From Anaerostipes sp. MSJ-23 (GTDB taxonomy: Bacteria; Bacillota; Clostridia; Lachnospirales; Lachnospiraceae), in contig NZ_JAHLPY010000001.1 in the NCBI RefSeq assembly GCF_018918155.1, positions 338,757-402,756 of the forward strand: 64,000 bases of DNA, written 5' to 3'. The notes below the pieces were generated by a model. It had not been told where the DNA came from. It searched no databases and was given only the letters and a program-made list of their open reading frames with translations. Of the stretch, positions 63,831 through 64,000 are shown piece after piece; position 1 is the stretch's first letter; every line of letters begins with the position of its first letter. A program made the translations under genes and the position numbers.

Positions 63831-64000
63831 AGTCAACTACCCATCACCGAAAGGCAATAGGCTTATAATTGCCCAGTTGTACTGACACTCCAACAGCTAA
63901 AGCACGTTGGGTTCTTATATACATTCACTTCCAAATATACTCGAAAGCATATGAGACTAATGAACTTCTACAAAACTTTCACTACCAAAGATACCATTGC
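63831..64000 (-). mobile_element. Right end of an IS200/IS605 TnpB-type element (partial)
   Basis: The minus strand ends GGGTAGTTGAC at 63832-63842, the kind of right end seen in TnpB (IS1341/IS605) elements. Two hairpins precede it: CCAAC/GTTGG (63890-63910) and GGCAAT/ATTGCC (63853-63873). A short frame ending SESFVEVH stops near 63961 and may be the C-terminus of TnpB. The rest lies outside the window. Confidence 0.55.

Overview
The window is low-GC, AT-rich Firmicutes DNA. It looks like a chromosome segment from a spore-forming, fermentative gut Clostridium relative of the Lachnospiraceae type. The evidence is a trp operon behind a tryptophan T-box, dipicolinate synthase, a SleC-like cortex enzyme, pyruvate formate-lyase, a K+-dependent pyrophosphatase, DUF4250 and DUF5688 proteins, and strong AGGAGG ribosome sites. 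A genus call such as Anaerostipes is a guess from overall impression and was not tested.

Layout. 1-11 kb is mostly housekeeping on the minus strand: an envelope cluster (YARHG protein, zinc-ribbon protein, amidase lipoprotein, DUF4250), ybaK and carbonic anhydrase, a SleC-like protein, hppA, an AI-2E-family protein with thyA and folA, and a DUF5688 protein. 11-20.6 kb is amino-acid synthesis: hisC, a second aminotransferase, and the full tryptophan operon trpE-GD-C-F-B-A controlled by a T-box. 20.6-27.6 kb holds an aldo/keto reductase and flavin reductase, an AEC transporter, a dpaA-dpaB-asnB operon with a candidate sigma-K promoter, and ctc (L25) behind a structured leader. 27.6-33.3 kb is a Leloir galactose operon galK-galM-galT-galE with a divergent LacI regulator. 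galM is broken, and the galM/galT junction looks like an internal deletion.

33.8-45.5 kb is an integrated mobile element of about 11.6 kb. It sits in the 5' end of a low-molecular-weight protein tyrosine phosphatase gene and is flanked by a 31-bp imperfect repeat (28/31) that includes the first codons of that gene. It carries a tyrosine integrase, excisionase, DnaC-like ATPase, RepA_N-type initiator, an inverted-repeat-rich candidate origin, arsRC, and an unusual apparent operon: cadC, cadA (with a freshly duplicated metal-binding domain), a small membrane-anchored protein with a flavinylation-like motif, a diheme cytochrome b, and fumarate reductase/succinate dehydrogenase FrdA and FrdB. Near its right end lie a nonsense-interrupted PBECR4 gene and a roughly 175-nt structured RNA candidate with its own promoter and terminator. 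I consider the metal-linked electron-transfer cargo and the RNA the most promising undescribed items.

45.5-64 kb returns to the chromosome: a MazG and GIY-YIG/DUF2075 pair that probably formed an operon with the interrupted phosphatase, two MATE exporters (one with a MerR-type promoter), an esterase, a CYTH protein, an LCP protein, two AgcS symporters (one behind a leader terminator), pflB-pflA, citrate synthase facing a MarR-PHP operon across duplicated operators, an FAD oxidoreductase, and what looks like the right end of an IS200/IS605 TnpB-type element at the window edge. All calls rest on reading the sequence and remembered family features. No database search was run.
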